This document shows positions 7,593 to 10,299 of a stretch of 10,299 bases of DNA, piece after piece. The notes under the pieces were generated by a model. That model ran no database searches, was not told the origin of the DNA, and worked only from the letters and a program-made list of their open reading frames with translations. The stretch is from the NCBI GenBank assembly GCA_001566295.1, contig KQ964348.1:1-10299 (forward strand), in the 5' to 3' direction. The first letter of the stretch is position 1. The number at the start of each line of letters is the position of its first letter. Origin of the DNA: Microdochium bolleyi (Eukaryota > Ascomycota > Sordariomycetes > Xylariales > Microdochiaceae). A program made the position numbers and the translations under genes.

Positions 7593-8907
7593 ATGACTTC
7601 CTCTTCCACCACTTTCTCAGCCCCAGCGGGTTCCGTTGCCAAAGTCAGCATCATCGACACTGGAACTCGATGCAGTGCCATGCCTGTTTCAATATTTCTT
7701 TCGCCGCCATGGGACGGATTCGATCATCTCAATGACATTCCCAGTCTTTCATTCCTAATTGAGAGCCCTGCTGGCAAGAAGCTCCTCTTCGACCTGGGCT
7801 TCCCCGCCGACCTGGGCTCCCTCCCGCCAGCCCCCAGCCAGATGTGGGGCAGTCTCGGCATCGACATGAAGGTAGGAAAGGACGTTAGTCAAGTGTTAGT
7901 CGAGCAGGGCATTCTCTTGAGGGACGTGGGTGCTGTTGTCTGGAGGTATGAGTCCGGCATGAAAAGGCCTCGGTGGCTATGGCCTTTCCTACCACGACAG
8001 AATACATACTAAACAAGAACATTTACATCTTCTCTTAACAAATAGCCATCACCACTCAGATCACATTGGTGACATCAGGACCTTTCCCAAGACGACAGAT
8101 GTCGTTGTAGGCCCGGGGTTCACGAAGGCCTTCCTCCCGGGCTACCCCAATAACCCCAATGCCGAGCTTCACGAGAGCTACTTTAAGTAAGTCCCACGAC
8201 TCAGGCCACAGCTGGCCACAAAACAATAGGAGCCTATTGAATAACAGAAGTCATTCTGTTCAAGCGGCCGCAACCTCCTCGAAATCGACTTCAGCGAGCC
8301 GGACCGCTCGCTTGAGATCGGCCCTTTCAGGGCCTTCGACTTCTTTGGCGATGGCTCATTCTATCTTCTCGACACACCTGGCCATGACCATGGCCACCTG
8401 GCAGGCCTCGCACGCACAACATCCAGCCCGGACACATTCATCTTCATGGCTGGCGACCTGTGCCACCACTCTGGCGAACTCCGGCCAAGCCCTTATCTAC
8501 CACTGCCAGAGAGTTACGAGCATCAGCATAGCCACGACCACGGCCAGGGGCGCCAGCAACCCACCACTGTAGCGAGAGCTGATAAGCCAGCAGCGGCAGC
8601 ATCAGGACTGACCCCATGCATCTTCTCTCTCAGGCTTTTACAAGACAAGCAAGTCGCCCGCGGTCGCAAAGCCGGCGAGCCCTTCTTTAACCCAGGGCTC
8701 TTTGTAGACTTTGAGCAGGCGGTCCGGACTATCGAGCACACCCAGTTGCCCGACGCCGCCGACAATGTGTTCGTCGTTATGGCTCACGATGCGAAGCTGC
8801 TTCAGGGTAAAGGAAAGGTCGAGTTCTTCCCAGCCCAGGCAAACGACTGGCGGGAGAAGGGGTGGAAACGGGATAATACATGGAAGTTCCTAGGAGATTT
8901 AATGTAA
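7593..8907 (+). CDS. metallo-beta-lactamase-fold hydrolase, N-acyl-homoserine-lactonase-like (two introns)
   Basis: Inferred exons 7593-7945, 8046-8186 and 8265-8907 give 378 residues. Intron 1 (GTATGAGT..AAATAG, 100 bases) interrupts the metal motif; intron 2 (GTAAGT..TTCAAG, 78 bases) restores SYFNGRNLLEIDFSE. The zinc ligands of the lactonase group are all present: SHHHSDH (H119, H121, D123, H124), TPGHDHGHLAG (H205), AGDLCHH (D229, the bridging aspartate) and MAHDA (H339). The RGRKAGEPFF and NDWREKGWK motifs are typical of long fungal relatives. Bacterial AHL lactonases have about 250 residues; the extra length includes a histidine-rich loop at 251-257. The enzyme is expected to open lactone or related cyclic ester/amide rings; the substrate cannot be told. 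ATG 7593 has A at -3. No signal peptide is evident. It is divergent from the regulator, and LTR copy B starts 54 bases after the stop. Confidence 0.92.
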
Positions 8908-8961
8908 CGACCAGACCATCATTCAGGGTCGCAGTAGAGTGCACCACTGTGACAGGGCAGG

Positions 8962-9484
8962 TGTTACAATCCGCCCTCCGGGGTCAACCGTCTGGCCGGG
9001 GTTTGGGGTCGCTGTTTAGCGAAGCAGGTAAAGCTCAAGTAATACTAGAACTGTCGAATGTCGCTCTCTCTCGTGGGTTATCGTGTCTCGGGGAAGAGAT
9101 ACCAGTCTTGGTAATTGAGTAACTAGTTTAAGTGTAGGTGAGAATGATACTTAGATTGATCGCTGAAGTACAAAGGCAAGTACTGTCTATTAAGGGAATC
9201 CTCCGTGCTATATACGCCTTTGTCCTTTATCGTAGTACACCTCGTACGGTGCTATTGTAATGTGGTGCGGTGCCGTTCTATATAAGTGCGGCGCCGTTCC
9301 TTTATAGTACGGTACCGCTCCCTGAGCCTTGGCACCGCTCTATGGCTCCTGCTAAGTTATCTGGTTTCTTATATGATAAGGTGTATTGCCTTCCGTATGA
9401 TCTGCCCTTGTCCCTGGCCCGATCCTGCGACCTTGTTCGTCTACATGCAGCCCAACCACTCGACGCTATTCGTTGGTCGTCACA
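8962..9484 (+). mobile_element. LTR-like repeat, copy B (diverged)
   Basis: Starts TGTTACAATCCGCCCTCC and aligns with copies A and C for about 280 bases, but is clearly more diverged than they are from each other. Relative to A and C it shows changes such as GTGACTGG to GTAACTAG (TG to TA), which resemble RIP mutation. It carries a TATATAA box at 9279-9285 inside the 21-base tandem array. The 3' end is placed at GTCACA (9479-9484); flanks GCAGG and GTAGG agree at four of five bases, weakly supporting a solo LTR with a target duplication. The start is solid, the end is uncertain. Confidence 0.65.
9244..9348 (+). repeat. five 21-base degenerate tandem units in LTR copy B
   Basis: Units start at 9244, 9265, 9286, 9307 and 9328 at an exact 21-base period. 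Their openings are GTACGGTGCTATT, GTGCGGTGCCGTTC, GTGCGGCGCCGTTC, GTACGGTACCGCTC and CTTGGCACCGCTC. Copy A has three matching units and copy C shows none before its similarity ends, so unit number varies between copies. The second unit ends in TATATAA. Confidence 0.75.
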
Positions 9485-9947
9485 GTAGGGCAGTTGGAGA
9501 TTAGGATTTTACACATGTCTCTCAATTATTTATAGATCCTTACTAGATTCTTACCTTTAAGAGTACATTAATAACTTTATTATTGTTCCCCTTAGAAACT
9601 TAGGGAGTCTAATCCCTCGGAGCATGCTGGGGGTTCTGTTAAACTTAGCGGGAGTATTAAAATGTAGTTCCCCGAAGGCTACGACATATTCTCTTGTATA
9701 AAGAGTGGCTAACAGTCGCGGTTCGGGCTAGAAGAAACATTCAACTCGACACAGCTATTTAGAAATCGGATATTCCAGACTCCAGACTCATGAACAAACT
9801 TCGCCAACCCCCGCTCGGCCACGCTTTCAGACATTATGACTGGTTGTTCCACTGAAGGCCGGACGTGAGTAGAGCCCGGCTTACTTAAAACAGCCAGCCG
9901 GGCATTTCTATCGCCCGCTGTTAGTTCCATAAACTCGAGGCAAAAGG
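9485..9947. other. spacer between LTR copies B and C, no recognisable gene
   Basis: The left half is AT-rich. A minus-strand frame of 73 codons (9930-9709) contains SESVAERGLAKFVHESGVWN, which reads protein-like, but I recognise no family. If B and C were the two ends of one element, the interior would be only about 460 bases; their strong divergence makes separate insertions more likely. Confidence 0.4.
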
Positions 9948-10299
9948 TGTCACGATCCGACCTCCGGGGTCAGCCGTCTGGTCGGGCTTCGCTGGGTTGC
10001 TGTTCTGCCGGTAGGTAAAGCCAATGCAATATCACTTCCTGTCGAATATCGTTCGTCTCTTGGGTGTTGGCCGTGTCTCTTGGAAGAGATACCACTCTCG
10101 TCAATTGAGTGACTGGTTCAAGTGATGTGTGAGAATGATACTTAGATTGATCGCTGAAGTACAAAGGTAAGGACTGTCTGTCTAGGAGATCCTTCATGCT
10201 ATATACCCTTTGTCCTTCATCGTGCCTGTCCTGAGATCTGTGGATATGTTGTGATCCCATGATCCAGGATCGTTGGATATGTTGTGATCCACATATCCG
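9948..10299 (+). mobile_element. LTR-like repeat, copy C (runs off window)
   Basis: Starts TGTCACGATCCGACCTCC and follows copy A closely, in inverted orientation, until about 10223 (TCCTTCATCGTG). It then diverges into sequence containing short direct repeats. The 28-base block at 10129-10156 is identical in copies A (2038-2065, minus) and B (9138-9165). The 96-codon minus-strand frame through it is the counterpart of the frame through copy A and is best read as LTR sequence, not a gene. Confidence 0.7.
10242..10298. repeat. direct repeat of 16 bases with a flanking inverted repeat
   Basis: GGATATGTTGTGATCC occurs at 10242-10257 and 10275-10290. The second copy is followed by ACATATCC (10291-10298), the reverse complement of its first eight bases, giving a hairpin with an eight-base loop. 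It replaces the expected LTR sequence, so it may belong to another element inserted into copy C. The window ends here. Confidence 0.7.

Noticed and set aside
7502..7735. 77-codon plus-strand frame before the hydrolase, possible uORF
   Set aside because: Its ATG is within a few bases of the TATA box, so it is probably upstream of the transcription start.
8962..10223. Copies B and C as the two ends of one short TRIM-type element
   Set aside because: The two copies are too diverged from each other (C is much closer to A), so separate insertions fit better.
1..10299. tRNA, rRNA, CRISPR or bacterial operon features
   Set aside because: I looked for tRNA arm patterns, repeat-spacer arrays and Shine-Dalgarno-led gene runs and saw none.

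Overview
The window looks like nuclear DNA of a filamentous ascomycete (Pezizomycotina). Three things point there: short GT..AG introns of 61-105 bases with GCTGAC-type branch sites, a Zn2Cys6 transcription factor with a fungal-specific middle homology region, and a Fot1/pogo-type transposon beside LTR-like repeats. Genus cannot be told from the sequence. No bacterial operon, rRNA, tRNA or CRISPR array was seen.

Layout. 1-669: the 5' part of a Fot1/pogo (Tc1/mariner superfamily) element on the minus strand. It has an uninterrupted 184-codon transposase N-terminus and an element end carrying three 17-base direct repeats. 672-1874: no recognisable gene; near 1638-1821 lie two diverged, inverted copies of a retroelement-like fragment. 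1875-2243: an LTR-like repeat (copy A, minus strand). 2244-3602: no recognisable intact gene, with possible remains of a decayed minus-strand gene at about 2870-3470. 3603-4781: an intronless Old Yellow Enzyme-type ene-reductase (+). 5042-7299: a Zn2Cys6 regulator (-) with three inferred introns, convergent to the reductase. 7593-8907: a metallo-beta-lactamase-fold hydrolase of the N-acyl-homoserine-lactonase-like group (+) with two inferred introns, divergent from the regulator. 8962-9484 and 9948-10299: two more copies (B, C) of the LTR-like repeat on the plus strand, C cut by the window end.

How the genes may work together. A flavin-dependent reductase for activated C=C bonds, a lactone/lactam-type hydrolase and a zinc-cluster activator within 5.3 kb resemble a small catabolic, detoxification or secondary-metabolite module. 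The regulator and hydrolase share a 293-base divergent promoter holding a dense group of CGG/CCG triplets, the half-site recognised by Zn2Cys6 proteins. A CGG-N5-CCG site also lies upstream of the reductase. That these genes are co-regulated or act on one substrate is inference; no substrate can be read from the sequence.

The most unusual sequence is a C15G18 run inside the third intron of the regulator. That intron is 105 bases long, divisible by three, and open in frame, so retention would insert proline and glycine runs into the middle homology region. The gene trio lies between inverted LTR-like copies A and C, and copy B starts 54 bases after the hydrolase stop codon, so this is a transposon-bordered accessory segment.
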